Position numbers and translations under genes: made by a program. From the NCBI GenBank assembly GCA_041389885.1, contig JAWKRB010000011.1:124001-188000 (forward strand): DNA of 64,000 nt, in the 5' to 3' direction. Below the pieces are notes generated by a model. It saw only the letters and a program-made list of their open reading frames with translations. It made no database searches and had not been told where the DNA came from. The DNA comes from JAWKRB01 sp041389885. GTDB lineage: Bacteria; Myxococcota_A; Polyangia; Polyangiales; Ga0077539. This document shows, one piece after another, positions 1 through 9,741 of the stretch (positions within the stretch are counted from its first letter, which is position 1; each line of letters opens with the position of its first letter).

Positions 1-661
1 AGAGCACGGTGGTGCCCGCCTCGTGGATCTCCTCGAAGAGGCCGAGGATGTCGAGGGCGAGCACGGGGTCGAGGTTGCCCGTGGGCTCGTCGGCCAGAAT
101 GATCGCGGGCTCGGTCACGATGGCGCGCGCGATCGAGACGCGCTGCTGCTCGCCGCCCGAGAGCACCGACACCGGGTCGTCGCCGCGCCCGTCGAGGCCC
201 ACGCGCTCGAGCGCCACCGCCACGCGCGCGCGGATCACCCTGGGCGACAGCCCCATCACCTCGAGGGCCACCGCGACGTTCTCGTAGACGGTCCAGTAGG
301 GCACGAGGCGAAAGTCTTGAAACACCACCCCGATGTTGCGCCGGAGGTGCGGGATGCTCTCGTCGGTGAGCCGCGCGATGTCCTTGCCGCAGAAGAGGAT
401 CCGCCCCTCGTCGACGGTGTCGGCGCGGTAGATCAGCTTGAGCAGGGTGCTCTTGCCCGCGCCCGAGGGGCCGGTGATGAACACGAACTCTCCCCGCTCG
501 ATGGTCACGTCGGCGTTGCGGAGCACGGGCGCGTCGGCGCGGAACACCTTCGTCACGTTCTCGACCACGAGGATCGGGCGGTGCGCCGCGGCGCGGTCGA
601 AGTGCCCGTCGGGACGAAAATGCGGCTTGAATTTGTCGTTCGACACGCGGGAGCGGCCCAT
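1..661 (-). CDS. ftsE: Cell-division ABC transporter ATPase FtsE (3' end off the window)
   Basis: ATP-binding subunit of the FtsEX complex, which in other bacteria couples ATP hydrolysis to septal peptidoglycan hydrolase activation at the inner membrane. Reading leftwards from the ATG at 661, about 220 residues are visible. They include Walker A (GPSGAGKST), a Q-loop region FQDFRLVPYWTVYENV that is very typical of FtsE, the signature LSGGEQQR and Walker B with D-loop (ILADEPTGNLD). About 33 extra residues precede the usual FtsE start (near PILVVENVTKVF), so an internal start is possible. The C-terminus and the expected ftsX lie beyond base 1. The family call is firm from the FtsE-specific Q-loop; the N-terminal start is uncertain. 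Confidence 0.9.
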   Translation of the reverse strand, partial: MGRSRVSNDKFKPHFRPDGHFDRAAAHRPILVVENVTKVFRADAPVLRNADVTIERGEFVFITGPSGAGKSTLLKLIYRADTVDEGRILFCGKDIARLTDESIPHLRRNIGVVFQDFRLVPYWTVYENVAVALEVMGLSPRVIRARVAVALERVGLDGRGDDPVSVLSGGEQQRVSIARAIVTEPAIILADEPTGNLDPVLALDILGLFEEIHEAGTTVL

Positions 662-723
662 ATCCGCCCACTACCCCGCCGCGGCGGAGAGCTCCAAGAA
701 AGCGACACGCAAGGCGTGCGGCC

Positions 724-1728
724 TCACTCGCACTCTTCGAGGGTCACCCGCTCGGAGAGCTCGGCGGCGCTCCGGGTCTCGACGGTTCGGGTCTCGCGCC
801 CGCGGCGGGCGTCGCCGGAGTAGCGCTCGACGGTGCGGGCGCCCGTGAGGTAGTTCGACGTGGTGCGGGTGCCGCGGTGATCCACGCGGTCCCAGGTGTG
901 CAGGGCCTCGCCGACGAGCTGCATCCGCCCCGTCTCGGCGTCGAGGCCGAAGCTCAGGGCGCGCTCTCGGGCCTCGCGGTTGCCGCTGAGCTGGTCGACG
1001 TGGAGCACCCTCCGCCGAATCGAGAGCAGCGGCGTGCCCACCGCCCCGGCGACGGAGCCGTAGCACGACGAGCAGAGCAGAAAGCGCGTGCCCACGCCGA
1101 TGCGCGCGTACACGCCGTCGGCGCCCCGCTCGACCACAATGAGCGCGCGGTCGTGCTCGGCGTCGTCGGGGCGCTGCTGGCGGATCAGGATCGCCAGGTC
1201 GGGGCGGCGGTCGCCCGTGAGGTCGCCCTCGGCCTGCTGCTCGAGGACCCACCCACGCGGCACGAACGACGACACTCTCGGCCCCTCGGTGGCGAGGCCA
1301 CGGATGGCGTTGCTCGGCGCGGACTCGCGCTCGTCGCCGTCCTGCTCCTCGGCTTCGCGCTCCTCGGACCTCGCGCGCCGCTCGTCGCTGCGGCTCGGGC
1401 GCTCCTCCGCGCGGGCGCGGGGCGCCGCGGCCCTGGTCTGGGGCTCCGCGGCGCGGGCGCGCGTGCGGTCTGCGCGCCGCGAGGTCGTCGCGGGCGCGGG
1501 GGCCTCCCGGGCGCCCCTCGCGGTGCGCTCGCTCGCGGTCGCCGGCGCGCGCTCGTCGTTTCGAGCGCGGCCCCGGTCGCGGGCGCGGGAGCTGCGCGGC
1601 GCGTCGTCTTCGACGTCGTCGTCGGCGGGTCGGGTCGCGGCGCTTCTGCGGTTCTGCGCGAGGCCCGTGGCGGGGATCGCGAGGGAGAGACCGAGGGCGA
1701 GTCGAGCGAGGCGGGTGCGTGTGCTCAC
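724..1728 (-). CDS. Secreted Arg/Glu/Ala-rich protein with a FG-GAP-like C-terminal part
   Basis: About 334 residues. I chose the GTG at 1728 because AGGAG lies 7 bases upstream and the residues that follow form a clean signal peptide (STRTRLARLALGLSLAIPAT, cleavage near GLAQ). Longer in-frame starts have no signal sequence at their N-terminus. Residues ~30-150 are low-complexity, rich in Arg, Glu, Ala and Ser, and probably disordered. The C-terminal ~180 residues are ordered and contain EGDLTGDRRPDLAIL, which resembles the Asp-rich loop of FG-GAP/integrin-like repeats, and a CSSC pair. Function unknown. It is the first gene upstream of ftsE on the same strand, 62 bp away, so the two may be co-transcribed. 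Confidence 0.7.
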   Translation of the reverse strand: MSTRTRLARLALGLSLAIPATGLAQNRRSAATRPADDDVEDDAPRSSRARDRGRARNDERAPATASERTARGAREAPAPATTSRRADRTRARAAEPQTRAAAPRARAEERPSRSDERRARSEEREAEEQDGDERESAPSNAIRGLATEGPRVSSFVPRGWVLEQQAEGDLTGDRRPDLAILIRQQRPDDAEHDRALIVVERGADGVYARIGVGTRFLLCSSCYGSVAGAVGTPLLSIRRRVLHVDQLSGNREARERALSFGLDAETGRMQLVGEALHTWDRVDHRGTRTTSNYLTGARTVERYSGDARRGRETRTVETRSAAELSERVTLEECE

Positions 1729-1981
1729 GAGAAACTCCTGCGTTCGCGAGGGGCGACGGTCGCCAGGCGAACGGTCGGGGACCGCGGCATCGCAGCACGG
1801 GCGAGCGCTTCGCCGCGAGGTTCTGTCACGCCCTCGCCGAAAACTGGCGCCGAGCGCTCGGGCTCTGACACCGGCGCGCTCGAAGCTCCGAATCCCTGGC
1901 CGAGGGGGTGACCTCGGCGGCGCGCGAGCGCGGGAGAGCTCCGGCGGGGAGCTCGACGCTTTCGTGGGAGACTCCGGGCCC

Positions 1982-2809
1982 ATGTCGCTCCAGGTGTTCC
2001 CCGGTCCGCAGGCAGAGTTTGTTCCCGCGATCGGAGCGGCGCCGGAGGTGCTGCCCGAGGGCGCCAGGGTGATGGTCTTCGACGGCAGCATGCTCGTCGT
2101 CGCCGAGGAGCCCTTGGGGCTCAGCCACAACCCCGTGCCCTTCGAGCGCCCGCACCTCCTCGGCGCCCTCGAGGGCGCCCCGCTCTACGGCGCCTCCCTC
2201 GTCGGCGAGGCCCCGCCCGGCCACCGGGCCATCGACCTGCGCGCCCTCGCCTCGGTGCTCCGACCGGGCGAGTGGTCCGCGGCCGCCTACGCCGCGCAGG
2301 TGCTCCACTGGGACCGCACGAACCGCTTCTGCGGCGCCTGCGGGGCCGAGACCTCGCCCGCCGTCGACCCGAAGAAGCGCGCGCGGGTCTGCGCGCGCTG
2401 CGCCCACGAGGTCTACCCGCGAATCTCGCCGTGCACGATCACGGCGATCCATGACGGCAGCCGCGTCCTCCTCGTGCGCACCCCGTTCTTTCCGCCGGGG
2501 CGCTTCGGGCTCGTCGCGGGCTTCGTCGACCCCGCCGAGTCGCTCGAAGACTGCGTGCGCCGGGAGGCGCGCGAGGAGGTCGGGCTCGAGCTCCACGACG
2601 TGAGCTACCTCGGGAGCCAGCCCTGGCCCTTTCCCCACCAGCTCATGGTGGGATTCGTCGCCCGCGCCGCCCCCGAAGAGCCCAGGCTCCTCGACGGCGA
2701 GCTCGCCGAGGCGCGCTGGTTCGCCCCAGACGCCCTCCCGCAGCTCCCCCCGAGGCTCTCCATCGCCCGCAGCCTCATCGAGCACGTCGCCGACCGCCTG
2801 AGGGGTTGA
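1982..2809 (+). CDS. nudC: NAD(+)/NADH pyrophosphatase NudC
   Basis: Nudix hydrolase that in characterised members cleaves NAD(H) to NMN(H) plus AMP and removes NAD caps from RNA. The 275-residue protein has the full NudC layout: an N-terminal domain, a zinc ribbon with C117-x2-C120 and C137-x2-C140, a perfect Nudix box at ~180-202 (GFVDPAESLEDC followed by REAREEVGL), and the NudC signature SQPWPFPHQ at 212-220 that separates this family from other Nudix enzymes. The start at 1982 has GGGAG about 9 bases upstream. It is divergent from the secreted protein at 724-1728 across a 253-bp spacer in which I recognised no conserved element. Confidence 0.93.
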   Translation: MSLQVFPGPQAEFVPAIGAAPEVLPEGARVMVFDGSMLVVAEEPLGLSHNPVPFERPHLLGALEGAPLYGASLVGEAPPGHRAIDLRALASVLRPGEWSAAAYAAQVLHWDRTNRFCGACGAETSPAVDPKKRARVCARCAHEVYPRISPCTITAIHDGSRVLLVRTPFFPPGRFGLVAGFVDPAESLEDCVRREAREEVGLELHDVSYLGSQPWPFPHQLMVGFVARAAPEEPRLLDGELAEARWFAPDALPQLPPRLSIARSLIEHVADRLRG

Positions 2810-2929
2810 ATTGCTGCACCGCAACATAGCTCTTGCGCTGCGGCTTCAAGCGCACTAGAAGGGCGGCGCGCGCCAGGGAGATGCTGCGATGCAGCAGCGT
2901 CACCGCGCGACGAAAGGTACGGACTGTCG

Positions 2930-3697
<768 letters not shown>

Positions 3698-3702
3698 CCG
3701 CC

Positions 3703-3724
3703 GGGCCGCGCCGCCGCGCGGCCC
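3703..3724 (+). terminator. GC-rich stem-loop after the SDR gene
   Basis: A perfect 9-bp inverted repeat (GGGCCGCGC / GCGCGGCCC) with a 4-base loop starts 5 bases after the SDR stop codon. There is no T-tract, as is common in very high-GC genomes, so a terminator role is an inference from position and stem strength. Confidence 0.5.
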
Positions 3725-3893
3725 ACCCCCGCCTCACCCCGAGAATTTTGGCCGTGAACATGAGAGCCTCGGCCCACGTCTGCGTACGGTGTCGGGCGCA
3801 CGCCCGCGCTTCACATGACGCCTCGTCGCCTCTGGGGGGTAGACTCAGGCCCCCGGCTGCGGCGACGATGCAGCACACCACGGAGTAGACTTC

Positions 3894-4610
3894 ATGCGAA
3901 CTCGATCGATCCTCTCAGTCCCGGTCCTCGTCGGCCTCTTCACCATCGGCTGCATCATCGAGGTGGCCAACCGGTCCGAGTACGACGGCTGCGTCGCCGG
4001 CGACACCTGCGGCGGCCTGAGCAGCTGTCTCGCCGTGGGCATCCGCGGCGCGACGGGCAACGTGTGCTCGTACTACTGCGACCCGAACGCCCCCTCGAGC
4101 TGCGGCGGCGGCGCGGTGTGCATCGGCACCGGGGGCACCGGAACCGCGTCGGGGCAGTGCTTTCGCCTCTGCACCACCAGCGGCACCTGCCCCGGCCTCA
4201 GCGGCACGGTCTGCGCGCAGATCGACCTCGGCTTCGGCAACGGCCTGACCACCGCGGCGTGCATCCCGGGCACGTCCTTCGGCGGCACCACAACCCCGAT
4301 CACGACCCTGCCCGTCTACGCCAAGTGCGACCCGACCAACACCACCATGGCATGCAGCGCGGGCTTCACCTGCTCGCTCTCCGCGGTCTCCAGCCAGCCG
4401 GGCCGCGCCGTGGGCAGCACCTGCACCCGCAGCTGCGCCCAGGCCTCCGACTGCCCCGGCGGCGTGGGCTTCGCGGCCTGCGTGAACGGGTTCTGCGCGC
4501 CGAGCTGCAGCAACCCCGGCAACTTCGACCAGCGCTGCGCGATGTTCGGCACCGCGTGCACCGCGGCGACCAGCTCCACCGGCGGGATGGTCTCGTTCTG
4601 CGTCCCCTGA
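3894..4610 (+). CDS. Cys-rich secreted lipoprotein, uncharacterised
   Basis: 238 residues with an N-terminal hydrophobic segment ending in TIGC, a non-ideal lipobox. About 20 cysteines are spread through Gly/Thr/Ser-rich sequence (for example CVAGDTCGGLSSC and CSAGFTCSL), which points to an exported, disulfide-rich surface protein. I recognise no catalytic motif. The next gene encodes a shorter protein with the same Cys spacing style (domain beginning at YxxC-V-AP/AGDTC-G), so the two are probably paralogues, and together they resemble the Cys-rich lipoprotein families expanded in Myxococcota. Confidence 0.75.
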   Translation: MRTRSILSVPVLVGLFTIGCIIEVANRSEYDGCVAGDTCGGLSSCLAVGIRGATGNVCSYYCDPNAPSSCGGGAVCIGTGGTGTASGQCFRLCTTSGTCPGLSGTVCAQIDLGFGNGLTTAACIPGTSFGGTTTPITTLPVYAKCDPTNTTMACSAGFTCSLSAVSSQPGRAVGSTCTRSCAQASDCPGGVGFAACVNGFCAPSCSNPGNFDQRCAMFGTACTAATSSTGGMVSFCVP

Positions 4611-4661
4611 GCCGGGTCAGCTTCCCCTGATCGCGCGTCCGTGCTCACCTGAGCGGGACGG

Positions 4662-5135
4662 ATGCGCCTCCTCCTCGCCCTCCTCCCCATCGCCCTCCTC
4701 GCCTGCGACGCCGCGCCTGCGACGCCCATGTCGTACGCGCGCTGCGTCGCCCCGGCGACCTGCGGGATCTCGACGCGCTGCGAGGCCGTGACCCTCTCGA
4801 CCACCGGCGCCTCGGCGTCGATCTGCACCGCGCCCTGCGTCGCCGACCTCGAGTGCCCCGGGTGGGCCAGTCGCTGCGTGCCCTCCGCCAGCGCCGACGG
4901 CGGCGCCCCTCGCTGCTTTCACGCCTGCGATGTCGACGACGACTGCCGCCCCGGCACGCGCTGCCTCCCCCTCGCGGGTCCCGCGATCGTCGTCGGTGAC
5001 GCCGGGCTCTCGGGCGTCTGCGCGCCCGACCTCGGCCCGCGCCTCTGCGCGCAAGACTCCGACTGCGCGCCCTTCTCCCAGCGTTGCCTCGGCAACGACG
5101 CCGGCATCGACCGACGCTGCCGCGTCGCGCCGTGA
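4662..5135 (+). CDS. Small Cys-rich lipoprotein, paralogue of the preceding gene
   Basis: 157 residues. The N-terminus MRLLLALLPIALLAC is a classical lipoprotein signal with lipobox LLAC. The mature part carries about 16 cysteines in motifs such as CVAPATCGIST and CVADLECPGW, matching the repeat style of the protein at 3894-4610. It lies 51 bp after that gene on the same strand, so the two probably form one unit. Three bases separate its stop from the stop of the convergent gene at 5139. Function unknown; surface or periplasmic location inferred. Confidence 0.72.
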   Translation: MRLLLALLPIALLACDAAPATPMSYARCVAPATCGISTRCEAVTLSTTGASASICTAPCVADLECPGWASRCVPSASADGGAPRCFHACDVDDDCRPGTRCLPLAGPAIVVGDAGLSGVCAPDLGPRLCAQDSDCAPFSQRCLGNDAGIDRRCRVAP

Positions 5136-5138
5136 CGC

Positions 5139-5723
5139 TCAGGGCTCGTCTTCGAGCACCGCGGTGTCGTCGACCACGAGGCTCGACGACGCGACGAAGG
5201 TGCCCAGCGTGCCCGGCGTGCGGTACACGCTGCCGCAGGCCGCGGCCCCGCTCGGGTCGCGCCGACACACGAAGTTCGCCGGGCAGGTGATGGGGGAGAG
5301 GCACACCGACGAGAGCTCCATCGGCACGGCGTAGACCTGCCCGTCGACGAAGTCGGTCTCGGCCATCGTCTGGAGCACGAGGGCGTCGGGACGTCGGCCG
5401 CTCACCTCGATGCGAATGCGCTCGTCGGTGCGCCGGGCGTCGACGATCCCGAGCTGGTACGGCACGCCGGGATCGACGCCGTTGCCCCGCGTCAGCGGCG
5501 CGCGCGGGATCGACGCGCCCACCGCGGGGCAGTCGTTGCGCAGGTAGGTGCGGCTCCAGACGACGTCGGCGCTGGTGCCCCGCAGCAGCCGGATCTCGAA
5601 GCGGTCGAACACGGCGCAGTCGACGTCGGTGGTGAGCCGGAGCATCACCTGACGGCGAGACAGCGTGCACCCCGCGGGCGCGTTGAGGAGCGCGAACAGC
5701 GTCGCGCCGGTCCACCATGTCAT
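5139..5723 (-). CDS. Putative lipoprotein, uncharacterised
   Basis: 194 residues from the ATG at 5723, chosen because it places a short hydrophobic signal (MTWWTGATLFALLNAPAGC) with a C-terminal lipobox-like Gly-Cys right at the N-terminus. An upstream ATG at 5753 would add ten residues. The mature chain has a predicted beta-rich middle (MLRLTTDVDC, FDRFEIRLLRG) and a Cys-containing stretch (CPANFVCRRDPSGAAACG). No family recognised. It is divergent from the hydrolase at 5813. Confidence 0.6.
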   Translation of the reverse strand: MTWWTGATLFALLNAPAGCTLSRRQVMLRLTTDVDCAVFDRFEIRLLRGTSADVVWSRTYLRNDCPAVGASIPRAPLTRGNGVDPGVPYQLGIVDARRTDERIRIEVSGRRPDALVLQTMAETDFVDGQVYAVPMELSSVCLSPITCPANFVCRRDPSGAAACGSVYRTPGTLGTFVASSSLVVDDTAVLEDEP

Positions 5724-5812
5724 CCGAGAGCCCACGGCGGGAACATACCCCATCCCGCGCCGCGGGGGGCCAACTGCCCGCCGCGGTCGCGCGGGGAGAC
5801 TATGCTCAGGGG

Positions 5813-6796
5813 GTGATCGTCGAAGACGGCGTGGTGGAGCAGCGGGTGCACGGCGCCGCCTCGCAGCGGTTTCAGAAGACCGTGCTCCGCCTGCCGGGTG
5901 ATCCCCCGCGCTTCGTGGTGCGAAAGCGCCTGCCCGGGGGCGCGAGCCGCGCGACGCCGGTGCTGCTGCTGCACGGCTTCGGGCAGAACCGCCGGGCGTG
6001 GCACCAGGCCGAGCGCAGCTTCGCGAACCACCTCGCGGCGGCGGGGTTCGACGTGTTCAACACAGAGCTCCGGGGTCATGGCCGCTCGCGCCGCGCCGGC
6101 GCGTCGCCCTCGCACGGGCTGGAGCACGCCGTCGACGAGGACGTCCCCGCCGCCCTCGCGCTCGCGAGCTCCCTCACGGGCGCGCCCAGGGCCTTCGTGC
6201 TCGGGCACAGCCTCGGGGGCCTCATCGCCTACGCCGTCGCGGCGGGCTCTCCCGACCGGGTCGCGGGGGTGGTGACCCTCGGCGCGCCCCTGGACTTCGG
6301 CCGGGGCAGCGCGACCCTCTCGCTGCTCCGCGCGGGCATCTCTCGCGTGCGCGCGGCGCCGCACCGGGCCTTCCCGATGGCGCAGGTGCGCGCGGGGCTC
6401 CGTCGCACGGCGGCGGCGTGGGACCTGCCGTGGCTCCCGGTGCCCCTCCGCGCCTGGGCGCCAGGCTCGATGGAGCCCGGCCTGCGCGACAGCTACCTCG
6501 GCACGGCCTTCGACGCTGGCTCCTTCGGTCAGCTCCGCGCGGTGTTCGACGCGGGCGAGACGATCTCTGCGCGCTGGTCCCGCTGCGACGTCCCCGCGCT
6601 GATCCTCGCGGGCTCCTTCGACCTCCTCGCCCCGCCCGCCTCGGTGCGCCCCGCCCACGATCGACACCTCGGGAGCGACCGCACCTACGCCGAGCTCCCC
6701 TTCGGGCACGGCGACCTCCTGCTCGGGCGCGAGGCCCCCGCGCGGGTGTGGTCGCTGGTGACGCGATGGCTGACCGCGCGCGACGGCCTCGGGTAG
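5813..6796 (+). CDS. Alpha/beta-hydrolase
   Basis: 327 residues from GTG at 5813; a longer in-frame extension upstream would overlap the divergent gene's start region and has no homologous look. The fold's landmarks are all visible: oxyanion-hole HGFGQN, nucleophile elbow GHSLGG with catalytic Ser, an acid after strand 6 (GSFDLLAPP) and a C-terminal His in FGHGD. The segment after the elbow (VVTLGAPLDFGRG) and the large cap resemble polyester/PHA-synthase-like and lysophospholipase-like hydrolases. The substrate is unknown. Followed after 11 bp by an MBL-fold hydrolase, so the two are probably co-transcribed. Confidence 0.8.
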   Translation: MIVEDGVVEQRVHGAASQRFQKTVLRLPGDPPRFVVRKRLPGGASRATPVLLLHGFGQNRRAWHQAERSFANHLAAAGFDVFNTELRGHGRSRRAGASPSHGLEHAVDEDVPAALALASSLTGAPRAFVLGHSLGGLIAYAVAAGSPDRVAGVVTLGAPLDFGRGSATLSLLRAGISRVRAAPHRAFPMAQVRAGLRRTAAAWDLPWLPVPLRAWAPGSMEPGLRDSYLGTAFDAGSFGQLRAVFDAGETISARWSRCDVPALILAGSFDLLAPPASVRPAHDRHLGSDRTYAELPFGHGDLLLGREAPARVWSLVTRWLTARDGLG

Positions 6797-6807
6797 AGTC
6801 GCCGCCG

Positions 6808-7641
6808 ATGCCAGTCTTCTTTCGCACCGTCGGGGCCCTGGGAGGGCCCTCGTTCTTTCTTGAGCGCGGCGGCAAGGGCCTGGGCGGCGTCGGCCTCTCG
6901 CTCACCGTCGCCGTGGTGGAGAGGCCCGACGGGCTGTGCCTCATCGACACGGGCTGGAGCCGCGCGCAGTGCGCCTTCCCCGAGGAGAACCCAGGGCGGG
7001 TGAGCGGCGCGATGCTGGGGCTCTCGGTGCGCCCCGAGGACGCCCTCGCGTCGCAGCTCATCTCCTGCGGCTACGACCCGCGGGACGTGCGCCACGTCCT
7101 CGCCACCCACGCGCACCGCGACCACATCGACGGCGTGATCGATTTTCCCTCGGCGCAGCTCCACGTCGCCGAGGCGGAGCGACGCACGCGCCGCTACGGC
7201 CGCTCGCCCGCCCTGGAGTCCTTCGGTCGGGTGCGGCGCTTCGAGCTCCAGGGCCCTGCGGCGCTGGGCTTTCCACGCAGCGAGGACCTCTTCGGCGACG
7301 GCTCCGTACTGCTCCTCGACGCCAGCGGTCACACGCCCGGCTCGACCGCGGTCGCCGTGGCGCTCGAGGAGGGGTGGCTGGTGCACGCCGGCGACGCCGC
7401 GATGTTCGTGCGCGACTTTCGCGACGACGCGACCCTCCCGCTCAGCCCCTACATGCGCGCGGTCTCGTGGGACCTGGCGCGGCAGCGCGAGCGCTACAGC
7501 AGTCTCCGCGTCGCCGAGTCCGAGCACGGCGCGCGGGTGGTCACGTCGCACGACCGCGGGTGCTTCGACGGCCTGCCGCACACCCGCGAGGCCGCCTGGC
7601 TGCTCAGGGGTGAGCGGCGCAAGGGGCGACGCAAGGGCTGA
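6808..7641 (+). CDS. MBL-fold metallo-hydrolase (lactonase-like)
   Basis: 277 residues from the ATG at 6808. The metal-binding motif THAHRDHID (HxHxDH) is intact, followed by a third His in ASGHTPGS and the Asp in HAGDAAM, the ligand set of a two-zinc metallo-beta-lactamase fold. The order and spacing fit the N-acyl-homoserine-lactonase/glyoxalase-like branch, but lactonase activity is only a guess. The Lys/Arg-rich tail GERRKGRRKG is unusual. The stop TGA abuts the stop of the convergent alpha/beta-hydrolase, giving the shared hexamer TGATCA. Confidence 0.82.
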   Translation: MPVFFRTVGALGGPSFFLERGGKGLGGVGLSLTVAVVERPDGLCLIDTGWSRAQCAFPEENPGRVSGAMLGLSVRPEDALASQLISCGYDPRDVRHVLATHAHRDHIDGVIDFPSAQLHVAEAERRTRRYGRSPALESFGRVRRFELQGPAALGFPRSEDLFGDGSVLLLDASGHTPGSTAVAVALEEGWLVHAGDAAMFVRDFRDDATLPLSPYMRAVSWDLARQRERYSSLRVAESEHGARVVTSHDRGCFDGLPHTREAAWLLRGERRKGRRKG

Positions 7642-8505
7642 TCACCCGCATCGCCCCAAGAAGTCTGCGATGACGGCCGCGGTCTCGTCGGGGCGGGTCC
7701 AGTGGAGCATGTGCCCGGCGCCCTCGACGGCCGCGAAGGACGCGCCCGGGTAGCGCCTCGCGCGCTCGGCGAGCTCGGGCCACGCGTCGAGGGATCCGCC
7801 GTCGACGTGCAGCACCGGGCACGCGATGCGCGCGAGGAACGACTCCGCGGCCTCAGCGTCGAAGCGCATCGGCGAGATCGACTGGTGCAGCGGGTCGAAG
7901 CGGAACGCGAAGCCCCCGTCGGGGAGCTCGCGCACCGAGAGCGCCGCGACGCGGCGCAGCGTGTCGAGGTCGACCGCGGGGTGCGAGACGCGCATGCGCG
8001 CCACGGCCTCGTCGACGCTCGCCATCGGGCGAGGCCCGCGCGTGCGGAGCTTCGCCAGGGTGTTGAGCCACGCCGTCGTGCGATCGGGCGCGACGTCCGC
8101 GGGCATCGCGGGGGGCCCGACGCCCTCGAGCAGGCACAGCGAGCGCACGCGCTCGGGGCGCGCGCCGGCGAAGCGCGTCGCGACGCCGCCGCCCATCGAG
8201 TGCGCGACGAGGTGAGCCCTCTCGAGCCCGAGGACCTCGAAGAGCGCGTCGAGGTCCGCGACGTAGTCCATGTAGTGGTAGTAGGCGCCGGGGGGCGCGC
8301 GGTCGGTGTCGCCGTGCCCTCGAAAATCGGGCGCGATCACGCGATAGCCGCGGCGCCCGAGGGACTCGATCACGCGCTCAAAGCTCCTCGCCAGATCGAG
8401 GTACCCGTGGAGCAGGACCACCTCGCGCCCGGCCTCGCCGTCGGTCTCGATGAGGTGGTGGCGGAGCCCGTTGGCCACCACCTCGCGGTCGCGCGTCGCG
8501 CTCAC
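7642..8505 (-). CDS. Alpha/beta-hydrolase, coupled to thiO
   Basis: 287 residues from the GTG at 8505. Motifs are LLHGYLD (oxyanion loop), DFRGHGD, the nucleophile elbow AHSMGGGVA, and the catalytic His in EGAGHMLHW near the C-terminus. The overall look is that of epoxide-hydrolase- or haloalkane-like serine hydrolases; the aromatic-rich segment AYYHYMDYVADLDAL precedes the elbow. Its start overlaps the stop of the upstream oxidase by four bases (GTGA), so translation is probably coupled. Substrate unknown. Confidence 0.82.
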   Translation of the reverse strand: MSATRDREVVANGLRHHLIETDGEAGREVVLLHGYLDLARSFERVIESLGRRGYRVIAPDFRGHGDTDRAPPGAYYHYMDYVADLDALFEVLGLERAHLVAHSMGGGVATRFAGARPERVRSLCLLEGVGPPAMPADVAPDRTTAWLNTLAKLRTRGPRPMASVDEAVARMRVSHPAVDLDTLRRVAALSVRELPDGGFAFRFDPLHQSISPMRFDAEAAESFLARIACPVLHVDGGSLDAWPELAERARRYPGASFAAVEGAGHMLHWTRPDETAAVIADFLGRCG

Positions 8506-9608
8506 GCTCGCGAGACCTCCCGCGCGGGCGACCACCCCGAGACATCTCGGGCGCTCTCTCCCCGCAGCACGAGGTCCCGCACGATCTCCGCCGTGACCGG
8601 CGCGAGGACCACCCCGCTGCGGTGGTGCCCCGTCGCGACCACGAGTCCCCTGACCTCGCCCACCCCTACGAGGGGCGCGCCGTCGACGTGGTGGGGTCTG
8701 AAGTTCGACCAGCTCCTCGCGACCACGGCGTCGCCCAGCGAGGGCGCCGAGCGCGACGCGAACTCCAGCAGGGCGCCGAGCCCCCGCGCGGTCACCCCGC
8801 GCTCGAAGCCGACGAATTCCAGCGTGCTCCCAGCGATCACCTCGCCCTCGGGTCGAGGCACGAGGTAGCCGCCGGGCAAGAACACCACGCCCCGCAAGGG
8901 GACGGGCCGGGTCTCGAGCGCGACGAGCTGCCCCCGGGCGGGGCGCAGCGCCGAAGGGTCGCGCAGGGCGCCCGCGACGAGGCCGCTCCAGGCGCCGGCG
9001 GCGGCGACCACGGCGTCGCCCGCGACGAGCCCCTCGCTGGTGTCGACGCCCCGGGCGACGCCGCCCTCGACCCGCACGCCGCGCGCCGTGACGCCGCTGC
9101 GAAAGCGAACGCCCGCCCGCGCGGCCGCCTGTGAGACCGCCCGCACGAGGCGCGCGGGGTCGAGCGCGCCGTCGTCGGCGAAGCGCGCGGCGCCCAGCAG
9201 CCCGTCGCAGAGCGCGGGCTCGGCGTCTCGGAGCGCCGCGGCGTCGAGCATCTCGGCGCGGAGCCCTCGCGCGCGCTGCCACGCCACCCGCGCGGCGAGC
9301 GCGGCGAGCTGCCCCTCCTCCCGGGCGACCTCGATGACGCCGCAGCGGCGATAGCCCACGTCGACGCCCGCGTCCTCGCGCAGCGCGGCGGCGAGGTCGG
9401 GGTAGAGCTCGCGCGAGGCGAGGGTCAGGGCGAAGCGGGCGTCGTCGACGTGGGCCTCAGACTGCGCGGCGAGGATCCCCGCCGCCGCGCTCGACGCCTC
9501 GGCGCCTGGCACGGCGCGCTCGAGCACCTCGACCTCGGCGCCGGCCTGGGCGAGGCGCAGGGCCGAGAGGCCGCCGATGAGCCCGGCGCCGATGATCACC
9601 ACTCTCAT
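8502..9608 (-). CDS. thiO: FAD-dependent glycine oxidase ThiO-like
   Basis: 368 residues. The ATG at 9608 has an ideal AAGGAGG 7 bases upstream and starts directly into the dinucleotide-binding motif VVIIGAGLIGGLSALRL. The segment EASSAAAGILAAQSEAH matches the ThiO/DadA family, in which glycine oxidase makes iminoglycine for the thiazole half of thiamine; HHRSGVVLAPVTAEIV near the end is the usual FAD-contacting C-terminal motif. No other thiamine gene and no TPP riboswitch is in view, so a related D-amino-acid dehydrogenase or sarcosine-oxidase role is possible. Divergent from ribA. Confidence 0.78.
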   Translation of the reverse strand: MRVVIIGAGLIGGLSALRLAQAGAEVEVLERAVPGAEASSAAAGILAAQSEAHVDDARFALTLASRELYPDLAAALREDAGVDVGYRRCGVIEVAREEGQLAALAARVAWQRARGLRAEMLDAAALRDAEPALCDGLLGAARFADDGALDPARLVRAVSQAAARAGVRFRSGVTARGVRVEGGVARGVDTSEGLVAGDAVVAAAGAWSGLVAGALRDPSALRPARGQLVALETRPVPLRGVVFLPGGYLVPRPEGEVIAGSTLEFVGFERGVTARGLGALLEFASRSAPSLGDAVVARSWSNFRPHHVDGAPLVGVGEVRGLVVATGHHRSGVVLAPVTAEIVRDLVLRGESARDVSGWSPAREVSRA

Positions 9609-9741
9609 TGAGAATCCTCCTTGCCCGCCGCGACGTACAACCGACGTCGCCGCGGCGCACCGATGCCGCCGTCGGGGCATCCCAGACAGGTCGGCGCGGG
9701 GTGGTATATACCCAGTTACGCCCCTAGGAAGGACCGAGAAG

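Noticed and set aside
2810..2929. TGCTGC/TGCAGCA hairpin upstream of the SDR as a regulatory site
   Set aside because: Arms are only 6 bp in GC-rich DNA, with no matching element elsewhere; too weak to call.
9609..9741. FMN or TPP riboswitch between thiO and ribA
   Set aside because: I could not find the conserved RFN or THI-box elements in the 133-bp spacer.
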